This document shows positions 18,658-27,218 of a stretch of 64,000 bases of DNA, in pieces. The notes under the pieces were generated by a model that was not told where the DNA came from, made no database searches, and worked only from the letters and a program-made list of their open reading frames with translations. The DNA comes from Aminobacter carboxidus (GTDB lineage: Bacteria > Pseudomonadota > Alphaproteobacteria > Rhizobiales > Rhizobiaceae). Both the position numbers and the translations under genes were made by a program. The number at the start of each line of letters is the position of its first letter. Position 1 is the first letter of the stretch. The stretch spans positions 62,001-126,000 of the forward strand of contig NZ_JACZEP010000001.1 in the NCBI RefSeq assembly GCF_014863355.1, in the 5' to 3' direction.

Positions 18658-20154
18658 ATGTCCGGCATATCGATGCCCAAGCCCGATGCGGCAACGCTTG
18701 CCCGCCGCGCCGAGATCGTCGCCGACATGCGCATCATCGTGCCGGGCGAAGGCGTGGTCGATACGGTCAACGAGATGCGGGCCTTCGAAAGCGACGGCCT
18801 CACCGCCTACCGCCAACTGCCGCTGGTCGTGGTGTTGCCCGAGACGGTCGCCCAGGTCTCGCGCCTGCTCAAATACTGCAACGACCGCAACATCCGCGTC
18901 GTGCCGCGCGGTTCGGGAACGTCGCTCTCCGGCGGCGCGTTGCCGCTTGAGGATGCCGTTCTGGTCGTCATGAGCCGCTTCAACCGCATCATCGAAATCG
19001 ACTATCCCAACCGCACCGTCACCGCCCAGCCCGGTGTCACCAATCTCGGTATCACCCATGCGGTCGAGCAGGACGGCTTCTATTACGCGCCCGATCCCTC
19101 GTCGCAGATCGCCTGCTCGATCGGCGGCAATGTCGCCGAGAATTCCGGCGGCGTGCATTGCCTGAAATACGGCCTGACGGCCAACAATGTGCTCGGCATC
19201 GAAATGGTGCTGATGAATGGCGAGGTCGTGCGCCTCGGTGGCAAGCATCTCGACGCCGAGGGCTACGACCTGCTCGGCGTCATGATCGGCTCGGAAGGGC
19301 TGCTCGGCGTCGTCACCGAGGTCACCGTCCGCATCCTCAAGAAGCCGGAAACGGCGCGCGCGCTGCTGATCGGCTTCCCGACCAGCGAGCAGGGCGGCCA
19401 GTGCGTCGCCGATATCATCGGCACCGGCATCATTCCCGGCGGCATGGAGATGATGGACCGCCCGGCGATCCACGCCGCCGAGGATTTTGTCCATGCCGGC
19501 TACCCCCTGGAATGCGAGGCGCTGCTGATCGTCGAGCTGGATGGTCCCGCCGTCGAGGTCGATCACCTGATCGGGCTTGTCGAGGCGATCGCCAACCGCA
19601 ACGGCGCGACCACCTGCCGCGTCTCGCAGTCCGAGCAGGAGCGGCTGACCTTCTGGGCCGGGCGCAAGGCGGCATTCCCCGCTGTCGGCCGCATCTCGCC
19701 CGACTATTACTGCATGGACGGCACCATCCCGCGCAAGGAGCTGCCGCGCGTGCTGTCAGGCATGCGCGCGCTGTCGGAGCAGTATGGCCTCGGCGTTGCC
19801 AACGTCTTCCACGCCGGCGACGGCAATCTCCACCCGCTGATCCTCTACGATGCCAACAAGCCGGGCGAACTCGAAAAGGCCGAGGCTTTCGGCGCCGACA
19901 TCTTGCGTCTTTGCGTCAAGGTCGGCGGTGTGTTGACCGGCGAGCACGGCGTCGGCGTCGAAAAGCGGGACCTGATGCCGGAGATGTTCAACGACATCGA
20001 CCTCGACCAGCAGATGCGGGTCAAATGCGCCTTCGATCCCAACCACCTGCTCAACCCCGGCAAGGTGTTCCCGCAGCTGCGCCGCTGCGCCGAACTTGGC
20101 CGCATGCATGTCCACCGCGGCCAAGTGGCCTTCCCCGACATTCCGAGGTTCTGA
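18658..20154 (+). CDS. glcD: Glycolate oxidase subunit GlcD (FAD-linked)
   Basis: The FAD-binding catalytic subunit of the membrane-associated glycolate dehydrogenase, which oxidises glycolate to glyoxylate and passes electrons to quinone through GlcE and GlcF. The protein is 498 residues. The PCMH-type FAD-binding part shows VVPRGSGTSLSGGALP and NVAENSGGVHCLKYGLTANN. The C-terminal FAD-oxidase part shows VANVFHAGDGNLHPLILYD and LTGEHGVGVEKRDLMPEMF. ATG 18658 has GAAGGTG upstream. Its TGA overlaps the ATG of the next gene (TGATG). It is the first gene of glcD-ASCH-glcE-DUF4870-glcF. Confidence 0.94.
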   Translation: MSGISMPKPDAATLARRAEIVADMRIIVPGEGVVDTVNEMRAFESDGLTAYRQLPLVVVLPETVAQVSRLLKYCNDRNIRVVPRGSGTSLSGGALPLEDAVLVVMSRFNRIIEIDYPNRTVTAQPGVTNLGITHAVEQDGFYYAPDPSSQIACSIGGNVAENSGGVHCLKYGLTANNVLGIEMVLMNGEVVRLGGKHLDAEGYDLLGVMIGSEGLLGVVTEVTVRILKKPETARALLIGFPTSEQGGQCVADIIGTGIIPGGMEMMDRPAIHAAEDFVHAGYPLECEALLIVELDGPAVEVDHLIGLVEAIANRNGATTCRVSQSEQERLTFWAGRKAAFPAVGRISPDYYCMDGTIPRKELPRVLSGMRALSEQYGLGVANVFHAGDGNLHPLILYDANKPGELEKAEAFGADILRLCVKVGGVLTGEHGVGVEKRDLMPEMFNDIDLDQQMRVKCAFDPNHLLNPGKVFPQLRRCAELGRMHVHRGQVAFPDIPRF

Positions 20155-20735
20155 TGCTGCTGAAGCAGGCTACCCTCGACGGTATCAAACGTGGCGACAT
20201 CACGCTCGCCTTCCGCCGCTGGCAGCGGCCGACGGTCAAGGCGGGCACCGGGCTGCGCACGGCCATCGGCGTGGTCCGGGTTGGTGCGGTCGAGGTGGTC
20301 GACGAAGCCAAGCTCTCCGAGATTGACGCCCACGCCGCCGGCTACGCTGACCATGCAGCACTGGTCGCCGACCTTCGTGCCGGCGCCGACCGCACGCTCT
20401 ATCGCATCAGCTTCGGCGGCGTCGAGATTGACGCGCGACTGACGCTGCGCGAGGCCGAACTCAGCGATGCCGACTGGCATGCGCTCGCCGCCCGCTTCGC
20501 CAAATGGGACAGCACTTCGCCCGGCTATTTCCCCTCCATTCTGCGTTTGATCGGGCAGAACCCCGAGGTGGCGGCAACAACGCTTGCCGAACGCCTCGGC
20601 GTCGAGAAGCTGAAGTTCAAGCAGGACGTACGCAAGCTCAAGGAACTCGGCCTGACCGAAAGCCTCGACATTGGCTACCGCCTGTCGCCCCGCGGCGCTG
20701 TTGCCCTCGAAAAGCTTCGGGAGCACCGGCTTTGA
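20154..20735 (+). CDS. ASCH-domain-like protein inserted in the glc operon
   Basis: A 193-residue protein. The N-terminal ~100 residues (LLKQATLDGIKRGDITLAFR, then RPTVKAGTGLRTAIGVVRVG) resemble ASCH domains, which are PUA-related folds thought to bind RNA. The C-terminal ~60 residues (PEVAATTLAERLGVEKLKFK, then DVRKLKELGLTESL, then GYRLSPRGAVALEKL) look like a winged helix. Start and stop overlap both neighbours: its ATG shares bases with the glcD stop and its TGA overlaps the TTG of glcE, so it is translationally coupled on both sides. It is not a known glycolate oxidase subunit. A regulatory or RNA-binding role is inference. Confidence 0.75.
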   Translation: MLLKQATLDGIKRGDITLAFRRWQRPTVKAGTGLRTAIGVVRVGAVEVVDEAKLSEIDAHAAGYADHAALVADLRAGADRTLYRISFGGVEIDARLTLREAELSDADWHALAARFAKWDSTSPGYFPSILRLIGQNPEVAATTLAERLGVEKLKFKQDVRKLKELGLTESLDIGYRLSPRGAVALEKLREHRL

Positions 20736-21985
20736 GCACCGTCACCCCCACCACGTCAGACGAAGTCCTTGCCGCTGTCCAATGGGCACTGGCCGAGGAA
20801 GCGCCGCTGGAAATCGTCGGCCATGGCTCCAAGCGCGGCATCGGCCGGCCACTACAGGCCGAGCACACGATCGACTTGTCGAAGCTGACAGGCGTCACGC
20901 TCTACGAACCGGCCGAACTGGTGCTGTCGGCCAGGTCGGGCACGCCGCTGGCCGAAATCGAAAAGCTGCTCGCCGACAATGACCAGCGGCTTGATTTCGA
21001 GCCGATGGACTACGGCCCGCTGCTCGGCGAGGCGCCGGGGCGCGGCACCATCGGTGGCACGCTCGCCGCCAATCTTGCCGGTCCGCGCCGGCTCAAGGCG
21101 GGTGCCGCACGCGACCACATCCTCGGCATCCATGCCGTGTCGGGGCGCGGCGAGGCCTTCAAGTCGGGCGGGCGCGTGGTCAAGAATGTCACCGGCTACG
21201 ACCTGTCCAAGGTCATGGCGGGTTCCTGGGGTACGCTGGCCGTGACGACCGATGTCACCTTCAAGGTGCTGCCGGCGGCCGAGACGGAGACGACGCTGAT
21301 CATTCGCGGCCTGCTCGACGACAACGCGACCGCGGCGATGTCGATTGCCATGGGCTCCAGCGCCGAGGTGTCGTCTGCGGCACACCTGCCCGAGCGTATG
21401 GCCGGCCGCGTGCTCGACGGCAAGCTCGGCGGCGACCCCGCCACCTTGCTGCGTGTCGAAGGTTTTGGTCCGTCGGTCGCCTACCGCCTCGGCCAGCTCA
21501 GGCAGATGCTTGGCAATGCCGGCCCTCTCGAGGAGGTCGCCGAGGAAGCGTCGCGCACGTTGTGGCGTGACGTGCGCGATGTCAGACCGTTTTCTGACGG
21601 CAGCGACAAGCCGGTCTGGCGCATTTCCATGCCGCCGGCCAACGCGCACCACATGGTGCTGGCGCTGCGCATGCAGGCGGCCGCCGACGCCTTCTACGAC
21701 TGGCAGGGCGGCCTGGTCTGGCTGCGCATGGAAGGCGAGCCGGAAGCCGAGTTGCTGCGTGCCCTGATCCGCAAGTTCGGCGGCGGTCATGCCACGCTGG
21801 TCCGTGCCGCGCCCGCCTGGCGTGCTGCAGTCCCGGTCTTCGAGCCTCAGCCGACTGCACTGGCAGCACTTTCGGCCCGTATCAAGGCCGAGTTCGACCC
21901 CAAGGCCATCCTCAATCCCGGCCGGATGGTGCATTCGCCGGACTCTGCTACCTTGGCAAGTGCAGCAGAGGGAGCCATGTCATGA
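20732..21985 (+). CDS. glcE: Glycolate oxidase subunit GlcE (FAD-binding)
   Basis: The second FAD-binding subunit of glycolate dehydrogenase, 417 residues, related to GlcD but shorter. The FAD signature appears as LEIVGHGSKRGIGRPL, GRGTIGGTLAANLAGPRRLK and SGGRVVKNVTGYDLSKVMAG. The C-terminus FDPKAILNPGRM is typical. Translation probably starts at TTG 20732, whose last two bases and following A form the stop of the ASCH-like gene. A longer frame open from 20504 lies wholly inside that gene. It ends with a 4-base overlap onto the DUF4870 gene. Confidence 0.92.
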   Translation: MSTVTPTTSDEVLAAVQWALAEEAPLEIVGHGSKRGIGRPLQAEHTIDLSKLTGVTLYEPAELVLSARSGTPLAEIEKLLADNDQRLDFEPMDYGPLLGEAPGRGTIGGTLAANLAGPRRLKAGAARDHILGIHAVSGRGEAFKSGGRVVKNVTGYDLSKVMAGSWGTLAVTTDVTFKVLPAAETETTLIIRGLLDDNATAAMSIAMGSSAEVSSAAHLPERMAGRVLDGKLGGDPATLLRVEGFGPSVAYRLGQLRQMLGNAGPLEEVAEEASRTLWRDVRDVRPFSDGSDKPVWRISMPPANAHHMVLALRMQAAADAFYDWQGGLVWLRMEGEPEAELLRALIRKFGGGHATLVRAAPAWRAAVPVFEPQPTALAALSARIKAEFDPKAILNPGRMVHSPDSATLASAAEGAMS

Positions 21986-22359
21986 GCGAAACACCGCCGA
22001 ATTTCACCCCGCGTCAGACCGACCGCTGGCTCGATCCGGGCCCGACCAACGTCCAGGTGATCTACATCCTCTATCTCGCCGGCCTGGTCATCGGCATCAG
22101 CGGCATCGTCGGCATTATCCTGGCCTACATGAACCGCGGCAAGGCGGGTGGTTTCGTCGAGACCCACTACACCTGGCTCATCCGCACCTTCTGGATCGGC
22201 CTGCTCTACGCGCTGGCGTCCTTCGTGCTGATGCTGGTGTTCATCGGCTTCATCCTGATGTTTGCGGTCGCCGTCTGGTTCATCGTCCGTTGCATCATCG
22301 GCCTGCAGGCGCTGGGACGCGGCGAGCCGATCAAGAACCCCGAGAGCTGGCTGATCTAG
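21982..22359 (+). CDS. DUF4870 family membrane protein
   Basis: A 125-residue membrane protein with three hydrophobic segments (VIYILYLAGLVIGISGIVGI, FWIGLLYALASFVLMLVFIG, FILMFAVAVWFIVRCIIGLQ). It ends in ALGRGEPIKNPESWLI, the usual end of DUF4870/YtxC-like proteins. The function of the family is unknown. ATG 21982 overlaps the glcE stop (ATGA). glcF begins 24 bases later, so the gene sits inside the glc operon. It might help attach the glycolate dehydrogenase complex to the membrane, but this is only positional inference. Confidence 0.8.
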   Translation: MSETPPNFTPRQTDRWLDPGPTNVQVIYILYLAGLVIGISGIVGIILAYMNRGKAGGFVETHYTWLIRTFWIGLLYALASFVLMLVFIGFILMFAVAVWFIVRCIIGLQALGRGEPIKNPESWLI

Positions 22360-22383
22360 CCACCGAAAGAGTGTCGTAACGCC

Positions 22384-23709
22384 GTGCAGACCAATTTTAC
22401 CATCGCCCAGCTCGCCGATCCGCATGTCGCGGAATCCGAGAAGATCCTGCGCAAATGCGTGCATTGCGGCTTCTGCACGGCGACATGCCCGACCTATGTG
22501 ACGCTCGGCAACGAGCTGGATTCGCCGCGCGGCCGCATCTACCTGATCAAGGACATGCTGGAGAACGGCCGCCCGGCCGACAAGGAGATCGTCACCCACA
22601 TCGACCGCTGCCTGTCCTGCCTTGCCTGCATGACGACGTGCCCGTCGGGCGTGAACTACATGCATCTCGTCGACCACGCCCGCGCCCATATCGAAAAGAC
22701 CTACAAGCGCCCGCTGATGAACCGCCTGACACGCGGCGTGCTGGCTGCCGTGCTGCCATATCCCGCGCGGTTCCGCGCGGCGCTGAAACTGGCCCGCCTT
22801 GGCCGGCCTTTCGCCAATGCCTTCGATGCCGTGCCTGCACTGAAGCCATTTGCAGCAATGCTCAGGCTGGCGCCGGCAACTGTTCCCGCCGCATCGGCGA
22901 CGGCTTCGCCTGGCACCCATGTTGCGAAGGGCAAGAAAAATGGCCGTGTCGCCATCCTCACCGGCTGCGCCCAGCCGGTGCTCGAACCCGGCATCAACGA
23001 AGCGACGGTGTCACTGCTCAACCGGCTCGGCATCGAGGTGGTGGTGCCCAAAGGCGAGGGCTGCTGCGGTGCGTTGGTCCATCACATGGGCCGCGAGGAT
23101 GCAGCCCTTGATCAGGCGCGGCAGAACGTTGACGCCTGGACGCGCGAGATCGAGCAAGGCGGGCTCGACGCCATCGTCATCACCGCATCGGGTTGCGGCA
23201 CCACTATCAAGGACTACGGCTTCATGTTGCGGCTCGATCCTGCTTACGCGGATAAAGCCGCGCGGGTCTCGGCACTGGCCAAGGACATCACCGAGTATCT
23301 GGTTACACTCGATCTGCCCGAACCGCAGCGCAAACCCGGACTGACGGTCGCATATCACTCGGCCTGCTCGATGCAGCATGGCCAGAAGATCACCCGCCAG
23401 CCCAAGGATTTGCTGGCCCGTGCCGGCTTTATCGTTAGGGAACCGCGCGAAGGCCATCTCTGCTGCGGCTCGGCCGGCACCTACAACATCATGCAGCCGG
23501 AGATTTCGGCGCGCCTGCGCGAGCGCAAAGTCAAGAACATCGAGGCCACGGGTGCCGCGCTCGTCGCCACCGGCAATATAGGCTGCATCACCCAGATCGC
23601 CTCGGCGGCAAACATTCCGGTGATCCATACGATCAAGCTGCTCGACTGGGCCTATGGCGGCGAAAAACCGGCCGGGCTGCCCGCCGCGCCGCTGCTTGCG
23701 GCCGAGTGA
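22384..23709 (+). CDS. glcF: Glycolate oxidase iron-sulfur subunit GlcF
   Basis: The electron-transfer subunit of glycolate dehydrogenase, 441 residues. Two [4Fe-4S] ferredoxin motifs are intact: C25-C28-C31-C35 (CVHCGFCTATCP) and C76-C79-C82-C86 (CLSCLACMTTCP). Two CCG domains follow (GEGCCGALVHHMG and HLCCGSAGTYNIMQP), typical of GlcF and LutA-like proteins. Translation begins at GTG 22384. It receives electrons from GlcD/GlcE flavins and passes them to membrane quinone. It is the last gene of the operon; the monooxygenase-like gene at 23838 may be separate. Confidence 0.94.
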   Translation: MQTNFTIAQLADPHVAESEKILRKCVHCGFCTATCPTYVTLGNELDSPRGRIYLIKDMLENGRPADKEIVTHIDRCLSCLACMTTCPSGVNYMHLVDHARAHIEKTYKRPLMNRLTRGVLAAVLPYPARFRAALKLARLGRPFANAFDAVPALKPFAAMLRLAPATVPAASATASPGTHVAKGKKNGRVAILTGCAQPVLEPGINEATVSLLNRLGIEVVVPKGEGCCGALVHHMGREDAALDQARQNVDAWTREIEQGGLDAIVITASGCGTTIKDYGFMLRLDPAYADKAARVSALAKDITEYLVTLDLPEPQRKPGLTVAYHSACSMQHGQKITRQPKDLLARAGFIVREPREGHLCCGSAGTYNIMQPEISARLRERKVKNIEATGAALVATGNIGCITQIASAANIPVIHTIKLLDWAYGGEKPAGLPAAPLLAAE

Positions 23710-23837
23710 GCGCAGGCCAGTTCGCCGGCAGTAAATCGAAGCTATTACCTCTGAGGTCATTGAAGCTGCGCGCGGCTCTGGCATTTTCCAGCTCATGCAG
23801 TCGGCGCCTTGCCGGACAAATGCAGAGGAAAATGGCA

Positions 23838-24149
23838 ATGAGCGTCACCTACGTCATCGGCTTCACCGTCCGTCCGGAACAGCGCACGCGCTTTCTCACG
23901 CTGCTCAACGGCGTGCTGGACGCAATGCGCCATGAGCCGATGTTCGTCAGCGCGACGCTGCATGGCGACCCCGCCGATACCAACCATTTCCTGCTGCACG
24001 AAACCTGGGCCGATCACCAGGACGTGCTCGACGTGCAGCTCAAGCGGCCCTATCGCGAGGAATGGCACGCCGCGCTCGACGAGCTGCTGGCCGCCCCGCG
24101 CGATATCTCGATGTGGCAACCGATGCGCAGCGACTACAACCAGAGTTGA
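23838..24149 (+). CDS. Antibiotic biosynthesis monooxygenase (ABM)-like protein
   Basis: A 103-residue dimeric alpha/beta barrel protein of the ABM/YgiN type (VTYVIGFTVRPEQRTRFLTL, then EPMFVSATLHGDP and FLLHETWADHQDVLDVQL). Family members include quinol monooxygenases and heme-degrading enzymes; many have unknown substrates. ATG 23838 has a better-placed GAGGAA than the in-frame ATG at 23832. It lies 128 bases after glcF on the same strand. A link to quinone metabolism is possible but not shown. Confidence 0.8.
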   Translation: MSVTYVIGFTVRPEQRTRFLTLLNGVLDAMRHEPMFVSATLHGDPADTNHFLLHETWADHQDVLDVQLKRPYREEWHAALDELLAAPRDISMWQPMRSDYNQS

Positions 24150-24243
24150 CCATGGCCTCGACCGTTCGGGATTGAACTTGGCGGGTGGAACGTGCGAAGG
24201 CTTCGTGCGTTGCAGCAATTCGAAGAACGCAGTGGAAGCCTTT

Positions 24244-25041
24244 ATGTCGACATTCACCCGCCGCAGGTTGCTGGCCCTGGCCGCAACTGGCGCAGCATCG
24301 GCCGTCCTGTCCGCATGCTCGACGACGCGCAGCGAACGGGTGGCTTATGAACCGGCGTTTCCCGCTGCACCCCCGCCGCCGACCATGCGCAACGACCCGT
24401 CATTCGCCGACCCGCAAATGATGTATGCCCCGGTCAACGACAACGGCTATGACATTCCGGGTGTGCCGTTCAAGAAGATCGATCCGCAATATTACCGCCA
24501 GGTCGTGACCGATCCGACCGGCGAGGCACCAGGCACGGTGGTCATCGATACGGCAGGCCATTTTCTCTATGTCGTCGCCGACAATGGCGAGGCAATCCGC
24601 TATGGCGTAGGCCTTGGCCGGGCCGGCTTCGAATGGGCCGGTCGCGGCGTCATCGAGTGGAAGCAGACCTGGCCGCGCTGGTTCCCGCCTAACGAGATGA
24701 TCGACCGCCAGCCCGAGCTGGAAAAGTACCGTGCCCGCCAGATCCCCGGCAAGAACGAATGGGAAGGCGGCATGCAGCCCGGCGTGCAGAACCCGCTTGG
24801 CGCGCGCGCCCTCTACATCTTCCAGGACGGCAAGGACACGCTGTTCCGCCTGCACGGCTCGCCCGAATGGGCATCGATCGGCAAGTCGGTGTCATCGGGC
24901 TGTGTCCGCCTGATCAACCAGGACGTCATCGACCTCTACGAGCGCGTGCCTGACGGTTCTCCGATCGTCGTTACCAACGGGCTGCAGATGATCGCCAATC
25001 CGGTAACGCCCCAGGTGCAGCAAGGCACCTGGCGGCTCTAG
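24244..25041 (+). CDS. L,D-transpeptidase (YkuD domain), lipoprotein-like
   Basis: A cell-wall enzyme that forms 3-3 peptidoglycan cross-links or attaches proteins to peptidoglycan in the periplasm. The protein is 265 residues. The N-terminus TFTRRRLLALAATGAASAVL followed by SAC combines a twin-arginine-like region with a lipobox, so it is probably a lipoprotein. The YkuD domain spans about residues 95-250 (GTVVIDTAGHFLYVVADNGE, later LFRLHGSPEW) and ends in the catalytic motif HGS...SSGCVRL, with C220 and R223. A second enzyme of the same family lies at 26249 on the other strand. Confidence 0.9.
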   Translation: MSTFTRRRLLALAATGAASAVLSACSTTRSERVAYEPAFPAAPPPPTMRNDPSFADPQMMYAPVNDNGYDIPGVPFKKIDPQYYRQVVTDPTGEAPGTVVIDTAGHFLYVVADNGEAIRYGVGLGRAGFEWAGRGVIEWKQTWPRWFPPNEMIDRQPELEKYRARQIPGKNEWEGGMQPGVQNPLGARALYIFQDGKDTLFRLHGSPEWASIGKSVSSGCVRLINQDVIDLYERVPDGSPIVVTNGLQMIANPVTPQVQQGTWRL

Positions 25042-25059
25042 CAATCGGCAGGGCAGGGT

Positions 25060-25075
25060 GCCGGTGCGAACCGGC
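25060..25075. terminator. Possible bidirectional terminator hairpin between ldt and folD
   Basis: GCCGGT and ACCGGC form a 6-bp stem with a GCGA loop in the 41-base gap between two convergent genes. No strong T-run follows, so termination efficiency is doubtful. Confidence 0.3.
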
Positions 25076-25082
25076 GCAGGCC

Positions 25083-26006
25083 CTATTCGGCAGCCAGCGT
25101 CGCTTCGGCCGTTCCGAACGTCGCGCGATAGACCGCGCGCTGGCGGTTGAGCGCCACCATGGTGTTGCGCAACAGGATCGCCACCGTCACCGGGCCGACC
25201 CCGCCCGGCACCGGCGTGATCCACGACGCCACTTCCTTGACGCTTTCGGTGTCGACGTCGCCGACGATGCGGCTCGAACCGTCCGGCAGGGTCTCGGCAT
25301 TGATGCCGATGTCGATCACCGCGGCCCCCGGCTTGACCATGTCGGCCTTGATCAGCCTCGGCTTGCCGACAGCGACGAACAGCGCGTCGGCGCGGCGTGC
25401 ATGCGCTGCCAGCGAGCGTGTCATGTGGTGGCACACGGTCACCGTCGCGCCCTCGCTCATCAGCAGGAAGGCGATCGGCTTGCCGACGATCTCCGAGTGC
25501 CCGACCACCACCACCTCGAGGCCTTTGAGGTCGAGCCCGGTGGCCCTCAGCAGTTCGACCGAGGCGGCAGCTGTGCATGGCGCGAGGTCGAGTTGGTTGT
25601 AGACGATGTTGCCGATCGAGGCCGGATGCATGCCTTCGACGTCCTTGAGCGGATGTACCGCTGCCTGGATCGCCTTGATCGGGATGTGCGCCGGTACCGG
25701 CCGCTGGATGATGATGCCGGTGATGCGCGGGTCAGCGTTCATGCCGTGGATCGCCGCTTCCAGTTCACCGGCCGTCAGCTCCGCCGGAAAACGCCGTTCC
25801 TCGAAGTCGATGCCGGCCAGCTCCGCCTTGGCGCGCTGGTTGCGGACGTAGACGTCCACGGCAGCGACGTCCCCGACGGTGATCGAAACGAGCTTGGGGC
25901 GAAATCCTTCGTCGGTCGCCTGCTGCGCGGCGGCGCGGACTTCAGCGATGATGCGGGCGGCCACGGGGCCGCCTTTGAGATAGCGGTTGTCGTCGAGCGG
26001 CGGCAT
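25083..26006 (-). CDS. folD: FolD-like methylenetetrahydrofolate dehydrogenase, with substituted catalytic residues
   Basis: FolD normally interconverts methylene-, methenyl- and formyl-tetrahydrofolate with NADP. The 307-residue protein shows both FolD domains: the folate part ITVGDVAAVDVYVRNQRAKA and GIIIQRPVPAHIPIKAIQAA, and the NADP-binding part VVVGHSEIVGKPIAFLLMSE, ending PVPGGVGPVTVAILLRNTMV. Two active-site positions differ from canonical FolD. The Lys of the YVxxK motif (K54 in E. coli, K56 in human) is Gln57, and the Asp of the KDVDG motif is Glu124 (KDVEG). Gln101 (IIQRP) is kept. This suggests altered or lost cyclohydrolase activity. ATG 26006 follows AAGGA; ATG 26027 is a weaker option. 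Confidence 0.82.
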   Translation of the reverse strand: MPPLDDNRYLKGGPVAARIIAEVRAAAQQATDEGFRPKLVSITVGDVAAVDVYVRNQRAKAELAGIDFEERRFPAELTAGELEAAIHGMNADPRITGIIIQRPVPAHIPIKAIQAAVHPLKDVEGMHPASIGNIVYNQLDLAPCTAAASVELLRATGLDLKGLEVVVVGHSEIVGKPIAFLLMSEGATVTVCHHMTRSLAAHARRADALFVAVGKPRLIKADMVKPGAAVIDIGINAETLPDGSSRIVGDVDTESVKEVASWITPVPGGVGPVTVAILLRNTMVALNRQRAVYRATFGTAEATLAAE

Positions 26007-26165
26007 TGGTCTTCCTTCGCAGGTCATCGGCTTGGGATCACCCCGGATACTGCGGCAAGCCGGCGATGAAAAGGCCCGATCGGATCAATTTTCATCCATG
26101 TTAAACATTTTTTCCTGAAATGTTGCCGCGGAGTGAGACTTTTGGTCGGCCTGCCGCACGACGCG

Positions 26166-26202
26166 AAAAGGGCAGCACGGTCTTCCGCCGTGCTGCCCTT
26201 TT
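26166..26202 (-). terminator. Strong intrinsic terminator downstream of the second L,D-transpeptidase gene
   Basis: A perfect 15-bp stem (AAAAGGGCAGCACGG and its complement) with a 7-base loop. The T-run on the minus strand follows the transpeptidase gene that ends at 26249. The A/T ends make it usable in both directions. Confidence 0.88.
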
Positions 26203-26248
26203 GCTTGGGAGCCTGGTCTTGCGACCGGCTCCGCCCCCGTATCAGGTG

Positions 26249-27028
26249 TTATCTGACCACGACGTTAGTGCCGACAGCGACCCGCTCGTAAAGGTCCATG
26301 ACGTCTTCATTGCGCATGCGGATGCAGCCCGACGACACCGCCCCGCCAATGGTCCAGGGCTGGTTGGTGCCGTGGATGCGGTACAGCGTCGAGCCGAGAT
26401 AAAGCGCGCGCGCGCCGAGCGGGTTTTCCGGGCCGCCGGTCATCATTGCCGGCAGCACGCGGCCCTTGGCGCGTTCGCGCGCGATCATCTCAGCCGGCGG
26501 GCGCCACTCCGGCCATTCGCGCTTCGACGTCACCTTGTGCGTTCCCGACCACTCGAAGCCCGGCTTGCCGGTGCCAACGCCGTAGCGCCGTGCCTGGCCG
26601 TTGGCCTCAACGAGGTAGAGGAAGTTCTCGGTCGTATCGATGACGATGGTGCCTGCCTTCTCGCCGCCATCATAGGCGACCGTCTGCGGCAGGTAGATCG
26701 GGTTGATCTGCGGTTTGACCGAGCGCTTCTCCGGCGCGCGCAGCGCGGCCGTCTGCACTCCGTCGGGCCGGACCTTCTGGCGCTGGGCGGTGCGTGGTGC
26801 GCTACGTGGCGCCGTCGGCCTGGCCTGCGCCTGGGCCGGTTGCTGGCGCCGCTGCTGCCTGGGCATCACTTGGCCCGGGTTGCGGCCAAGCTGCAGCACC
26901 CACGGAGCGGAAAGGTCGGGGCTCACCACGACAGGCGGACGCTCGGCGTAACGGTCATAGGCGAAGGCCGGTGCGGCCAACTCGGCCAGCATGGCAACGG
27001 ATGCCAGAAGGATCAGAGGTGTTTTCAT
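26249..27028 (-). CDS. L,D-transpeptidase (YkuD domain), exported
   Basis: A second peptidoglycan L,D-transpeptidase, 259 residues. A Sec-type signal peptide is visible (KTPLILLASVAMLAELAAPA, then FAYD). It is followed by a Gln/Arg/Pro-rich linker at about residues 55-100 (RQQRRQQPAQAQARPTAPRS), then the YkuD domain at about 125-258 (GTIVIDTTENFLYLVEANGQ, later LYRIHGTNQPW). The catalytic motif is HGT...SSGCIRM, with C235. ATG 27028 is chosen because it starts the signal peptide. It resembles the protein at 24244 in the catalytic part but has a different N-terminus, so the two probably have different locations: free or linker-tethered here, lipoprotein there. Confidence 0.9.
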   Translation of the reverse strand: MKTPLILLASVAMLAELAAPAFAYDRYAERPPVVVSPDLSAPWVLQLGRNPGQVMPRQQRRQQPAQAQARPTAPRSAPRTAQRQKVRPDGVQTAALRAPEKRSVKPQINPIYLPQTVAYDGGEKAGTIVIDTTENFLYLVEANGQARRYGVGTGKPGFEWSGTHKVTSKREWPEWRPPAEMIARERAKGRVLPAMMTGGPENPLGARALYLGSTLYRIHGTNQPWTIGGAVSSGCIRMRNEDVMDLYERVAVGTNVVVR

Positions 27029-27218
27029 GGACGTACTCTCAACTCGATCGTCGCCACGGGGCAGAAGACAATTCGTGCCCCGGTTCGGGATCATGTTGTC
27101 CAGGCGTTCCCACCGAAACGTGAATCGGGTTGCTTAAAATGCGAGATTGTCAGGAAACCTTTTGGTGTGGTTACCGGCCGGTTCAGGAGTCTGGTAAAGC
27201 ACAGGTAAATCAGCGCCA

